Shown here piece after piece: positions 14,725-23,036 of a stretch of 64,000 nucleotides of DNA. Origin of the DNA: Gaiella sp. (GTDB lineage Bacteria; Actinomycetota; Thermoleophilia; Gaiellales; Gaiellaceae); the NCBI GenBank assembly GCA_027493885.1, contig JAOSJZ010000001.1:3218622-3282621 (forward strand). The letters run 5' to 3'. The translations under genes were made by a program, and so were the position numbers. The notes below the pieces were generated by a model. It did not search any database. It was given only the letters and a program-made list of their open reading frames with translations, and was not told the DNA's origin. Within the stretch, counting starts at the first letter, position 1, and every line of letters starts with the position of its first letter.

Positions 14725-16776
14725 ATGCTCCTGTTCCTGGGAGACCTCGCGATCCGCGCGCCGCGCCGCGTGCTCCTCGGGGCCGCCGTGTTCGCGGTCG
14801 TGGGCGTCGTCTTCGGTCTCGGCACGCCGGAGCTGCTCGGGCGCGGCTCGAACGACTTCGTCGCGCGCGAGAGCGAGAGCATCCGCGCCGAGCGCGCCGT
14901 CGAGGCCGCGTCCGGCCTCTCGGCCGTGCCGCAGGTGCTCGTGCTCGTCCGCCGTCCCACGGAGGAGCGGCTCGCTCGCGTCGCGGCAGCGATTCGCTCG
15001 GAGCCGACCTTCCCGGTGGTGGCGCCGGCGCTCCGCTCGCTCGACGGCACTGCGGCGCTCGTCTCCGCGTACGCGAGGGCCGGCGTCTCGCAGCGGGTCT
15101 GGCGGGAGGCGGCGGAGCGGGTCGAGGAACGGCTCACCGCGATCGACGGGGTCGCGATGGGCGGCGCGGCCCTCGCGACGACCCAGGTGAACCGGCAGGT
15201 GCAGGACGACCTCGCGTTCGCCGAGCGGATCGCCTTCCCGCTGCTCTTCCTCCTCTCGCTGTGGGTGTTCCGGAGCCTCGTGGCCGCGGCGCTGCCGATC
15301 GTCTGCGGCGCCCTGACGATCCTGGGCGGGCTGCTCCTGCTGCGCCTCGTCGACGCGGCGATGCCCGTGTCCTCGTACGCGCTCAACATCGTCACCGGGA
15401 TCGGCCTCGGGCTGGGGATCGACTACAGCCTGCTGCTCGTCTCTCGCTACCGCGAGGAGCTCGCGCGGCACGGCCCGGGCGCGGAGGCGGTTCGCCGAAC
15501 GATGGCGACGGCCGGCCGCACCGTCGCCTTCAGCTCGGTGACCGTCGCCGCCGCGGTCGCGACCCTCGCGATCTTCCCGCTCGGCTACCTGCGCTCGATG
15601 GGGATCGCCGGCGGCGCGGTCGCCCCGCTCGCCGGGCTGATCTCGCTGACGGTGCTGCCCGCGCTCTTCGTGCTGCTCGGCGAGCGGGTCAACGCTCTCT
15701 CCCCGCGCCGCTGGCGACGCGCCGCCGAGCGGGCCGCGAGCAGCGAGCGCGGCAGCTGGTACCGGCTCGCCCAGGCGCTGATGCGGCGGCCGATCCCGGT
15801 CGCGGTCGCGACGACGACATTCCTCGTCGTCCTCGCCGTGCCGTTCCTCGGCGTCCGCTTCACCGGCGTCGACGCCTCGGTCCTGCCGCCGAAGCTCTCG
15901 TCGCGCGTGGTCGACACGGCGATCGAGCGCGAGTTTCCCCCGACCGCGCTGTCGCCCGTGTTTGCGGTCGTCCCCGGCACCGAGCGCGACGCGCGCGCGT
16001 ACGCCGCCGCGATCGGCGCACCGGTCGTCCAGGCCCCACGCCGGCTCGCGGAGGGAGTGTGGCTGGTCAGAGCCTCCTCCGGGCAGCCGTTCCTCGACGA
16101 CGCATCGCAGCGCCTCGTGCGTGAGATGCGCTCCCTCCCGGGTGACGCGCTCGTCGGCGGCGCGACCGCGCAGTTCCTCGACCAGAAGCAGTCGCTGCGC
16201 TCGCTCCTGCCGGTCGCCGCAGCGATCCTCGCGGCGGTCACGTTCTTCCTGCTCTGGCTTGCGACCCGCTCGCTCGTGCTGCCGGCCAAGGCGCTCGTGA
16301 TGAACGTGCTGACCCTGTCGGCGACGATGGGCGTGCTCGTCTTCGTCTTCCAGGACGGACGGCTGGAGGGACTACTCGACTACTCGAGCCAGGGCGCGCT
16401 CGAGCTGACGCAGCCGGTCGTGCTGTTCGCAATCGCCTTCGGTCTCGTCACCGACTACGGCGTCTTCCTCTTGACGCGGATCAAGGAAGCGTGGGACGCG
16501 GGCGCCCCGAACCGGGAGGCGGTCGCCGTAGGGCTGGAGCGCACCGGTCGCATCATCACCGCGGCGGCGCTCCTCTTCTGCGTCGCGATCGGCGCGTTCG
16601 CGACGTCGCAGATCGTCATCGTCAAGGAGATCGGGGTCGGGGTGGCGCTGGCCGTCCTGATCGACGCGACGATTGTGCGGGCGCTGCTGGTCCCGTCGCT
16701 GATGGCGATCCTCGGGCGCTGGAACTGGTGGCCGGCGAAGCGTGCGGGACGCCGGCACACGGCTCGAGACACTTGA
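14725..16776 (+). CDS. MMPL/RND-superfamily transporter
   Basis: A 683-aa inner-membrane protein of the MMPL (mycobacterial-type RND) family, proton-driven exporters of lipids or drugs. It has two repeats, each with one N-terminal membrane helix, an extracytoplasmic domain and five further helices. The conserved GIGLGLGIDYSLLLVSRYRE (first repeat) and FGLVTDYGVFLLTRIKEAWD (second) carry the Asp-Tyr pairs of the proton relay. The extracytoplasmic domains are short compared with mycobacterial MmpL3. ATG at 14725 lacks a good ribosome-binding site. The 166-nt gap upstream holds nothing recognised. The substrate is unknown. Confidence 0.88.
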   Translation: MLLFLGDLAIRAPRRVLLGAAVFAVVGVVFGLGTPELLGRGSNDFVARESESIRAERAVEAASGLSAVPQVLVLVRRPTEERLARVAAAIRSEPTFPVVAPALRSLDGTAALVSAYARAGVSQRVWREAAERVEERLTAIDGVAMGGAALATTQVNRQVQDDLAFAERIAFPLLFLLSLWVFRSLVAAALPIVCGALTILGGLLLLRLVDAAMPVSSYALNIVTGIGLGLGIDYSLLLVSRYREELARHGPGAEAVRRTMATAGRTVAFSSVTVAAAVATLAIFPLGYLRSMGIAGGAVAPLAGLISLTVLPALFVLLGERVNALSPRRWRRAAERAASSERGSWYRLAQALMRRPIPVAVATTTFLVVLAVPFLGVRFTGVDASVLPPKLSSRVVDTAIEREFPPTALSPVFAVVPGTERDARAYAAAIGAPVVQAPRRLAEGVWLVRASSGQPFLDDASQRLVREMRSLPGDALVGGATAQFLDQKQSLRSLLPVAAAILAAVTFFLLWLATRSLVLPAKALVMNVLTLSATMGVLVFVFQDGRLEGLLDYSSQGALELTQPVVLFAIAFGLVTDYGVFLLTRIKEAWDAGAPNREAVAVGLERTGRIITAAALLFCVAIGAFATSQIVIVKEIGVGVALAVLIDATIVRALLVPSLMAILGRWNWWPAKRAGRRHTARDT

Positions 16777-16944
16777 CACGAGCTTCGAGGAAGTTCTAGG
16801 TTGCTCGAGCCGCAGTGTGCAGGAGGCCTGGCGCCTCGCTCCACGATCCGCCAGGGACATCCGACGAGCGTGCGGATCGCGCTGTCGCCGTTTCCGCGCG
16901 CGCGCCGGGCATGCAAGTGCATCGTACTCCGTATGAAATGATAA

Positions 16945-16957
16945 AAGGGTAACCCTT
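16945..16957. promoter_or_regulatory. Short palindrome upstream of the sugar-binding protein gene
   Basis: AAGGGT-A-ACCCTT at 16945-16957, 23 nt before the likely start at 16981. It could be an operator for an unseen regulator or a small leader hairpin. The rest of the 16777-16980 gap has no clear feature; a TTGACA overlapping the MMPL stop is noted, without a good -10. Confidence 0.35.
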
Positions 16958-16980
16958 CTCGAAGAAAGGACGTGGGAGAG

Positions 16981-18327
16981 GTGAAGCACGCATCTGTGCG
17001 TCTCGTCGCCGGCGTGGCCGGCACTCTGGCCCTCGTTGCGTCACTCGCCGTCGCAACCGCGGGCACGGCCGGCAACCAGGCGCAGCACGCAGCGAAGTAC
17101 CCGGCGCCGAAGGTGCCCGGCGCCGCGGCGATCAAGGCGAAGTACGGCGGGGAATCGATCACGTTCATCGGCGACTCCGTCGGCGGCAGCCACGCGCGCG
17201 ACCTCGCGCTCGCGAAGCAGTTCACGAAGGACACCGGCATCAAGGTGAAGGTCGTCCCGCACCCCGCGGCGTCCGACGCGTCGTACTCGCAGCTGGCGCG
17301 CGTCTTCTCGTCGAAGTCGTCGTCGTTCGACGTGGCGATGATCGACGTCGTGTGGCCGGGCGCCTTCGCGCCCTACCTCGTCGACCTGAAGCCGAAGCTC
17401 GGCAAGGCGGCGAAGCAGCACGCGCAGGGGATCGTCCAGAACGACACGGTCGACGGGAAGCTCGTCGCGATGCCGTGGTTCGGGGACTTCGGGATCCTCT
17501 ACTACCGCACCGACCTGCTGAGGAAGTACGGCTACACGGCCCCGCCGAAGACCTGGACGCAGCTGTTCGCGATGGCGAAGAAGATCCAGGACGGCGAGCA
17601 GGCCGCGAACGACAAGTTCTACGGCTTCGTCTTCCAGGGCAACTCGTACGAGGGGCTGACCTGCGACGCGCTCGAGTGGTACGAGTCGGCCGGCGCCGGT
17701 GGGTTCATCGACAACGGCAAGGTGACGATCGACAACCCGAAGGGCGCCCGGATCCTCGACCAGTTCCGTGCCCAGATCGGGAAGATCACGCCTCGCGACG
17801 TGACGACGTACCAGGAGGGCGAGGCGCATACCGCGTTCGTCGAGGGCAACGCAGCGTTCATGCGCAACTGGCCGTACGCCTACTCGATCGGCCAGGATCC
17901 CAAGTCGTCGAAGATCGTCGGCAAGTTCAGCGTCACCGTGCTCCCGCACGCATCCGGCAAGTCGGTCGGCACGGTCGGCGGGTGGCAGCTCGCGGTGAAC
18001 AGGTTCTCGAAGCACGTCGATGCATCGATCGAGTTCGTCCGCTACATGACGAGCGCGCCGGTGCAGAAGTTCAACGCCATCACCAACACGAACGTGCCGA
18101 CGATCCCCGCGGTCGCGAGGGACAAGGCCGTCGTCAAGGCGAACCCGTACCTGAAGCCCGAGATCGCGTCCGTCATGCGCGTCACGCGTCCGGCGAACTC
18201 TCTCAAGGCGCACTACAACGAGGGCTCCAAGGCGATCTACCAGGGGATCAACCAGATCCTGAACGGCAGGCCCGCGTCGAGCGTGCTGCCGTCGATCGAG
18301 TCCAAGCTCGAGCGGATCCTCCGCTAG
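16981..18327 (+). CDS. Extracellular sugar-binding protein of an ABC importer (family 1)
   Basis: Solute-binding protein, about 448 aa, of the maltose/trehalose-type (COG1653) ABC importers. It has an N-terminal export signal (basic KHASVR, hydrophobic LVAGVAGTLALVASLAVATA). There is no lipobox Cys, so it is likely a secreted or otherwise anchored protein. Family features include FDVAMIDVVWPGAFAPYLVD, VAMPWFGDFGILYYRTDLLR and GWQLAVNRFSKHVDASIEFV. The GTG at 16981 is preferred because AAAGGA lies 10 nt upstream; the GTG at 16972 is only 1 nt from it. First gene of a three-gene importer operon whose ATPase is encoded convergently. The substrate is probably a di- or oligosaccharide, by inference. 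Confidence 0.88.
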   Translation: MKHASVRLVAGVAGTLALVASLAVATAGTAGNQAQHAAKYPAPKVPGAAAIKAKYGGESITFIGDSVGGSHARDLALAKQFTKDTGIKVKVVPHPAASDASYSQLARVFSSKSSSFDVAMIDVVWPGAFAPYLVDLKPKLGKAAKQHAQGIVQNDTVDGKLVAMPWFGDFGILYYRTDLLRKYGYTAPPKTWTQLFAMAKKIQDGEQAANDKFYGFVFQGNSYEGLTCDALEWYESAGAGGFIDNGKVTIDNPKGARILDQFRAQIGKITPRDVTTYQEGEAHTAFVEGNAAFMRNWPYAYSIGQDPKSSKIVGKFSVTVLPHASGKSVGTVGGWQLAVNRFSKHVDASIEFVRYMTSAPVQKFNAITNTNVPTIPAVARDKAVVKANPYLKPEIASVMRVTRPANSLKAHYNEGSKAIYQGINQILNGRPASSVLPSIESKLERILR

Positions 18328-18346
18328 CGGGCGCTATCCGTTGCCA

Positions 18347-18374
18347 GGGGAGGATGGCCTCTGCCATCCTCCCC
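18347..18374 (+). terminator. Strong intercistronic stem-loop between binding-protein and permease genes
   Basis: Perfect 12-bp arms GGGGAGGATGGC (18347-18358) and GCCATCCTCCCC (18363-18374) with loop CTCT. It lies 19 nt after the binding-protein stop and 8 nt before the permease start. There is no U-tract. It is likely a partial terminator or mRNA-stabilising hairpin that raises binding protein over permease, as in other ABC operons; it may also mask the permease ribosome-binding site. Confidence 0.65.
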
Positions 18375-18382
18375 TCCACTCG

Positions 18383-19306
18383 ATGTCGACTGCCGCGACC
18401 CCAGCAGAAGCTCCCCGACGCCGGCGCAAGTCGACGAAGCTCAAGCGCAGGCAGACGCGGCTCGCGTGGCTGCTCCTCGTGCCGTCGCTCGCGGTTGTCG
18501 CGTTCGTCGCGCTCTACCCGCTCGGCAAGACGGTCTTCCAGAGCTTCACCGACGAGGAGTTTCTCGGGCTCAACCCCGTGAGCTGGGTCGGGCTCGAGAA
18601 CTACAAGGACCTCTGGCACGACACGACCTTCCGCGACTCGATCTGGACGACGATCAAGTTCACGGTCATCACCGTCGCGTTCGAGTTCGTGCTCGGGCTC
18701 GCAATCGCGCTCATCGTCAACTCGAGCTTCAAGGGCCGCGGGGTCATGCGCGCCGTGATGCTCATACCGTGGGCGATTCCCACCGTCGTCGCCGCGCAGA
18801 TGTGGAAGTCGATGCTCCAGTCGAACGGCGTCATCTCGGACGCGGGCGTCCGGCTGCACATCCTCTCCGAGCCGCACGCGTGGATCGCCGACCCGAGCAC
18901 CGCGCTCGCGGCCGTCGCCGCCGTGGACATCTGGAAGACGACGCCGTTCGTCGCTCTGCTCCTGCTCGCCGGGCTCCAGGTCATTCCGCACGATCTCTAC
19001 GAGGCCGCCGAGGTCGACGGCGCCAACCCGCTGCAGCAGTTCTGGAGGATCACGCTGCCGCTGCTCTGGCCGGCGATCTTCGTCACGCTCATCTTCCGCA
19101 CGCTCGACGCCCTGCGCGTGTTCGACGTCTTCTACGTGTTCTTCGGGAACCGGCTCGGCACACAGTCCATGGCGATCTACGCGCAGAGCACGATCGTCGG
19201 CGACGGCTACGTCGGCTACGGCGCCGCGATCAGCATGGCGATCTTCCTCATCATCGCCCTGTTCGTCGTCATCTACCTGACCTTCCAGCGGCTGGTCATG
19301 CGATGA
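18383..19306 (+). CDS. Sugar ABC transporter permease, MalF-like
   Basis: Membrane permease, about 307 aa, six predicted helices, BPD_transp_1 fold. It starts with a basic cytoplasmic N-terminus (RRRRKSTKLKRRQTR) then LAWLLLVPSLAVVAFVALYP. The EAA loop that contacts the ATPase is YEAAEVDGANPLQQFWRITL. ATG at 18383 gives MSTAATPAEAP and directly follows the stem-loop. It pairs with the next permease (ATGA overlap), and together they form the channel for the upstream binding protein. Confidence 0.9.
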   Translation: MSTAATPAEAPRRRRKSTKLKRRQTRLAWLLLVPSLAVVAFVALYPLGKTVFQSFTDEEFLGLNPVSWVGLENYKDLWHDTTFRDSIWTTIKFTVITVAFEFVLGLAIALIVNSSFKGRGVMRAVMLIPWAIPTVVAAQMWKSMLQSNGVISDAGVRLHILSEPHAWIADPSTALAAVAAVDIWKTTPFVALLLLAGLQVIPHDLYEAAEVDGANPLQQFWRITLPLLWPAIFVTLIFRTLDALRVFDVFYVFFGNRLGTQSMAIYAQSTIVGDGYVGYGAAISMAIFLIIALFVVIYLTFQRLVMR

Positions 19307-20241
19307 GCACCGCGAGCGAGGCAGCAGGGCCGGTCGTCCGCCCTGTCAGCCGGAGCCGCGTCTTCTGGCGCAGCCCGCTCGGACGCAACGTCAAGCGCGT
19401 GCCGTTCTACCTGCTCGTGCTGATCGTCTTCGTCTACGCGCTGTTTCCGTTCGCCTGGGCGCTTAGGTGCGCGTTCACGCCGGAGAGCGATCTCTTCTCG
19501 AGCCCGCTCCAGTACATCCCGGACCATCCGACGCTCGACAACTTCAAGCAGGCGTTCGAGGCCGAGTTCTTCCGCAGGGCGCTTCTCAACTCCGCGCTCG
19601 TCGCGGGCGGCGTGACTCTCCTCTCGCTGGCCATCGGCTCGCTGGCGGCCTTCGCGCTCGGACGCTTCCGCTTCCGCGGGCGCTCGCTCGTCATGTACCT
19701 GATGCTGTCGATGACGATGTTCCCGTCGATCGCGATCCTGGGCGCGCTCTACACGATGATCAGCGGCTTCGGCGTCGGCTTCATCGAGTTCCCGCAGATC
19801 TACGACACCCTGTGGGCGCTCCTGTTCACGTACCTGATCTTCACGCTGCCCTTCACGATCTGGGTGCTGACGAGCTTCATGGAGGCGCTGCCCGGCGATC
19901 TCGAGGAGGCGGCGTACGTCGACGGCGCGACGCCGTTCCAGGTCTTCTACAAGGTGCTCCTGCCGCTGCTCCTGCCGGGCCTCGTCACGACGGGGCTGCT
20001 CGCGTTCATCGCCGCCTGGAACGAGTACCTCTTCGCCCTGTCCTTCATCCAGGACCCGGACAAGTACACCGTCCCGATCGCGATCACGTCGTTCGTCGGC
20101 GAGTCGGGGAGCGCGTTCCAGCAACCCTGGGGGACGATCATGGCGGCGACGATCATCATCACGGTGCCGCTCGTCGCGCTCGTGCTGGTCTTCCAGCGCT
20201 ACATCCTGGCCGGTCTCACCGCCGGCGCCGTGAAGGGCTGA
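19303..20241 (+). CDS. Sugar ABC transporter permease, MalG-like
   Basis: Second permease, 312 aa, six helices. The EAA loop is EEAAYVDGATPFQVFYKVLL followed by LPLLLPG. It is translationally coupled to the first permease by a 4-bp ATGA overlap. The C-terminal VFQRYILAGLTAGAVKG is the standard MalG-type ending. Last gene of the plus-strand importer operon. It converges with the ATPase gene across a 22-nt gap containing a hairpin. Confidence 0.9.
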   Translation: MSTASEAAGPVVRPVSRSRVFWRSPLGRNVKRVPFYLLVLIVFVYALFPFAWALRCAFTPESDLFSSPLQYIPDHPTLDNFKQAFEAEFFRRALLNSALVAGGVTLLSLAIGSLAAFALGRFRFRGRSLVMYLMLSMTMFPSIAILGALYTMISGFGVGFIEFPQIYDTLWALLFTYLIFTLPFTIWVLTSFMEALPGDLEEAAYVDGATPFQVFYKVLLPLLLPGLVTTGLLAFIAAWNEYLFALSFIQDPDKYTVPIAITSFVGESGSAFQQPWGTIMAATIIITVPLVALVLVFQRYILAGLTAGAVKG

Positions 20242-20246
20242 TGGTA

Positions 20247-20261
20247 CGGCCCTCCGGGCCG
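20247..20261. terminator. Compact bidirectional hairpin between convergent ABC genes
   Basis: CGGCCC-TCC-GGGCCG (20247-20261) sits between the two convergent stops. It is short and lacks a U-tract, so termination strength is uncertain. Confidence 0.4.
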
Positions 20262-20263
20262 CA

Positions 20264-21466
20264 CTAGCCGTAGATGCCGAGGCCGGTGTCGAGGTCGAAG
20301 AAGTGCAGCTGGCGCGTGTCCACCGCGACGTCGACCCGCTCGCCGGCTCGCACGCGCGAACGGGCGCCGAAGCGGCCGACGAGGATCGCGGAGCTCTTCT
20401 TCGCGTGGGCCTCGGCCCGCTCCGCGTCGCCGACGTCCTCGGCGAGCTCCCTGACGTCCGCCGTGAACGCGGGCGGCGCGTCCACGGAGAAGTGGATCAG
20501 GATCTCGGCGCCGAGCGCCTCGCGCAGGGTCACCTTGCCCTGGAGCGTCCCGCCGTGCGCCGTCTCGCCGGCGAGCTTCGAGTCCTCCAGATCCTCCGGC
20601 CGGATGCCGAGCACGACCTGCCGGTCCTCGTAGCCGCGAAGCGCCGGCCGCTGGCCCAGCGTCTCCTCGCTCAGCGGGATCTCCTGCGAGCCCGTCACGA
20701 CCTTCAGCGTCCCGTCGTCGCGGTGCAGCGTCGCCTCCAGCATGTTCATCGCGGGGCTCCCGATGAAGCCGGCGACGAAGAGGTTGACCGGGCTGTCGTA
20801 GAGCTCCTGCGGCTCTGCCGCCTGCTGCAGCTCGCCCTTGCGCATCACGGCCACCCGGTCGCCCATCGTCAACGCCTCGACCTGATCGTGCGTCACGTAC
20901 AGCGTCGTCACGCCGAGGCTGCGCTGGAGCTCCGAGATCTCGGCCCGCATCTGGACGCGCAGCTTGGCGTCGAGGTTCGAGAGCGGCTCGTCCATCAGGA
21001 ACGCAGACGGCTGCCGCACGATCGCCCGGCCCATCGCTACCCGTTGCCGCTGGCCGCCCGAGAGCGCCTTCGGCTTGCGCTTGAGGAACGGCTCGAGGTC
21101 GAGGATGCGAGCCGCGTCCCGAACCCGCTTGTCGATCTCGGCCTTCGGCACCTTGTGCAGCTTCAGGCTGAACGCAATGTTGTCGTAGACCGAGAGATGC
21201 GGGTAGAGGGCGTAGCTCTGGAAGACCATGGCGATGTCGCGCTCGCGCGGCGTGAGGTCGTTGACGACGCGGTCAGCGATCCGGATCTGGCCTTCGCTGA
21301 TCTCCTCGAGCCCTGCGAGCATCCGCAGCGCGGTCGTCTTGCCGCAGCCCGACGGGCCGACGAGGACCATGAACTCGCCGTCCGCGATCTCGAGATCGAA
21401 GTCCTCGACCGCCCGCGTACCGTCGTCGTAGACCTTCGAGACGTCCTCGAAGCTGATACGAGCCAT
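20264..21466 (-). CDS. Sugar ABC transporter ATPase, MalK/UgpC type
   Basis: Energising ATPase, 400 aa. Walker A GPSGCGKT is at 37-44, signature LSGGQ at 135-139, Walker B FLMDEP at 156-161, and the H-loop in [17 protein letters not shown]-terminal TOBE/MalK regulatory domain (about 240-400) shows [12 protein letters not shown] and [12 protein letters not shown]. Proteins of this class energise several CUT1 importers; the adjacent convergent importer lacks its own ATPase, so this is its likely partner. ATG start at 21466. It is transcribed separately from the permeases. Confidence 0.93.
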   Translation of the reverse strand: MARISFEDVSKVYDDGTRAVEDFDLEIADGEFMVLVGPSGCGKTTALRMLAGLEEISEGQIRIADRVVNDLTPRERDIAMVFQSYALYPHLSVYDNIAFSLKLHKVPKAEIDKRVRDAARILDLEPFLKRKPKALSGGQRQRVAMGRAIVRQPSAFLMDEPLSNLDAKLRVQMRAEISELQRSLGVTTLYVTHDQVEALTMGDRVAVMRKGELQQAAEPQELYDSPVNLFVAGFIGSPAMNMLEATLHRDDGTLKVVTGSQEIPLSEETLGQRPALRGYEDRQVVLGIRPEDLEDSKLAGETAHGGTLQGKVTLREALGAEILIHFSVDAPPAFTADVRELAEDVGDAERAEAHAKKSSAILVGRFGARSRVRAGERVDVAVDTRQLHFFDLDTGLGIYG

Positions 21467-21522
21467 CGGCGACCGAGTCTAGAGGCTCCTCCGTCGCGTG
21501 GGGAGCCGGGCAGGACGAGGCG

Positions 21523-21921
21523 CTACGACGGGCGGCGGCCGCGCTGCGCGCGCCGCAGGGCCTCGAGCCGGCGGCGATCGCGCTTCGTCGGCCGCGCCCC
21601 GAGGTCGGCGCCGAGCGGCCGGGCCAGCCGCCGCGCCTCCGCCAGCTGCTCCCGGCGGGCGACCGACGCGGGGGTCTCGTCGTAGAGCGTCGCCGCGACG
21701 GACGCCGGGCCGCGCTTCTCGGCCACGCCGCGCACGACGAGCTCGCGCCGGATCGCGCCGACCGTGACTTCGAGCCGGTCGCCGGGGCGGACCTCCTTCG
21801 CCGGCTTCACCCGCACCCCGTTCACGTGAACGCGCCCACCGAGCACGGCCTCGGTCGCCGCGCCCCGGGTCTTGAAGAGTCGCGCCGCCCACAGCCAGCG
21901 GTCGATTCGCACGCTATCCAC
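21523..21921 (-). CDS. S4-domain RNA-binding protein (Hsp15/RqcP-like)
   Basis: A 132-aa protein with an S4 RNA-binding fold at residues 4-65 ([20 protein letters not shown], then [20 protein letters not shown]). It has a basic C-terminal tail rich in Arg ([20 protein letters not shown]). Hsp15/RqcP proteins bind stalled 50S subunits carrying peptidyl-tRNA in ribosome rescue; that role here is by homology. It is divergent from the LLM oxidoreductase. ATG at 21921 by conservation of the [11 protein letters not shown] start. Confidence 0.85.
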   Translation of the reverse strand: MDSVRIDRWLWAARLFKTRGAATEAVLGGRVHVNGVRVKPAKEVRPGDRLEVTVGAIRRELVVRGVAEKRGPASVAATLYDETPASVARREQLAEARRLARPLGADLGARPTKRDRRRLEALRRAQRGRRPS

Positions 21922-21949
21922 ATACCGATCCTCGCAGGTCCTCTGCTAC

Positions 21950-21973
21950 ATTTGCTTGCGTATGCAATCAAAT
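21950..21973. promoter_or_regulatory. MarR-type imperfect palindrome over the LLM gene start
   Basis: A 24-bp palindrome of pattern ATTTG-n-TTGC-n-TA-n-GCAA-n-CAAAT at 21950-21973, overlapping the ATG at 21962. TTGC..TA..GCAA is the classic MarR-family operator core. Its position over the start suggests repression at or near the transcription start and a leaderless message. No marR gene is in the window. Confidence 0.55.
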
Positions 21974-23036
21974 GCTTTCGAGCTCGGGATCTACACGTTT
22001 GCCGAGCTGACGCCCGACCCGGCGACGGGGCGGCTCGTGACCCCCGCGAGCGTCTGCGCGACCTGCTCGAGGAGATCGAGCTCGCCGACCGGGTGGGGCT
22101 CGACGTCTTCGGCGTCGGCGAGCACCACCGGTCCGATTTCGCCGTGTCCGCTCCCGCGGTCGCGCTCGCGGCGGCGGCGGAGCGAACGCGCCGGATCCGG
22201 CTCACGAGCGCCGTCTCGGTGCTCGGCTCGGACGACCCGATCCGTGTCTTCCAGGACTTCGCGACGCTCGATCTGCTCTCCGGCGGCCGCGCCGAGATCA
22301 TGGCCGGACGGGGATCGTTCATCGAGTCGTTCCCGCTCTTCGGCCACGACCTGCGCGACTACGACGCCCTCTTCGCCGAGAAGCTCGACCTGCTCCTCGC
22401 CGTCCGCGAGCGCGAGCGGGTCACGTGGTCGGGCAGGTTCCGGGCGCCGCTCGACGACCGGGGCGTCTACCCGCGGCCGCTGCAGGAACCGCTCCCCGTG
22501 TGGATCGCGGTCGGGGGACGCCGGAGTCGGCCGTCCGCGCCGGCGCGCTCGGGCTGCCGCTGGCGCTCGGGATCATCGGCGGGCTACCGGAGCGGTTCGC
22601 GCCGCTCGCGGCGCTGCACCGCCGCGCGGCCCACGAGGCCGGGCACGAGTCCCCTCCACCGCTCAGCATCAACTCGCACGGCTTTCTCGCGGACACGGCC
22701 GAGGAGGCGGTCGAGATCTCCTACGGCCCGTTCGCCACGATGATGGACCGGATCGGGCGCGAGCGCGGCTGGCCGCCGATGACGCGCGAGTCGTTCGCGG
22801 CGGCGCGGTCGCTGCGGGGGGCGAACTTCGTCGGCACGCCGCAGGAGGTCGTCGAGAAGATCCTCTTCCAGCACGAGATCTTCGGCCACCGGCGCTTCCT
22901 GCTCCAGCTCTCGGTCGGGACGATCCCGCACGACCGGCTGCTGCGCGCGATCGAGCTCTTCGGGTCCGAGGTCGCCCCGGTGGTCCGCGAGGCGATCGCG
23001 CGACGCGCCTCGGGCGCCGTCGTCACTCACTCGTAG
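21962..23036 (+). pseudogene. LLM-class F420/FMN-dependent oxidoreductase with two frameshifts
   Basis: Luciferase-like monooxygenase, about 357 aa if repaired. The sequence moves through three frames: ATG 21962 to about 22045 ([20 protein letters not shown]), about 22046-22515 ([48 protein letters not shown]), then about 22515-23036 ([20 protein letters not shown] to the TAG). The breaks fall exactly at a C5 run (22041-22045) and a G5 run (22513-22517). Restoring one base in each run gives a continuous, canonical protein, so sequencing indels are at least as likely as real decay. It is probably regulated by the MarR-type palindrome at its start. The end overlaps the convergent permease gene by 10 bp. 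Confidence 0.75.

Noticed and set aside
14422-15471. Long minus-strand frame opposite the MMPL transporter
   Set aside because: Arg-rich shadow of a gene with clear membrane helices and MMPL motifs.
16773-16803. TTGACA overlapping the MMPL stop as promoter of the sugar importer
   Set aside because: No acceptable -10 at 16-18 nt (best TAGGTT), and it is about 180 nt from the start.
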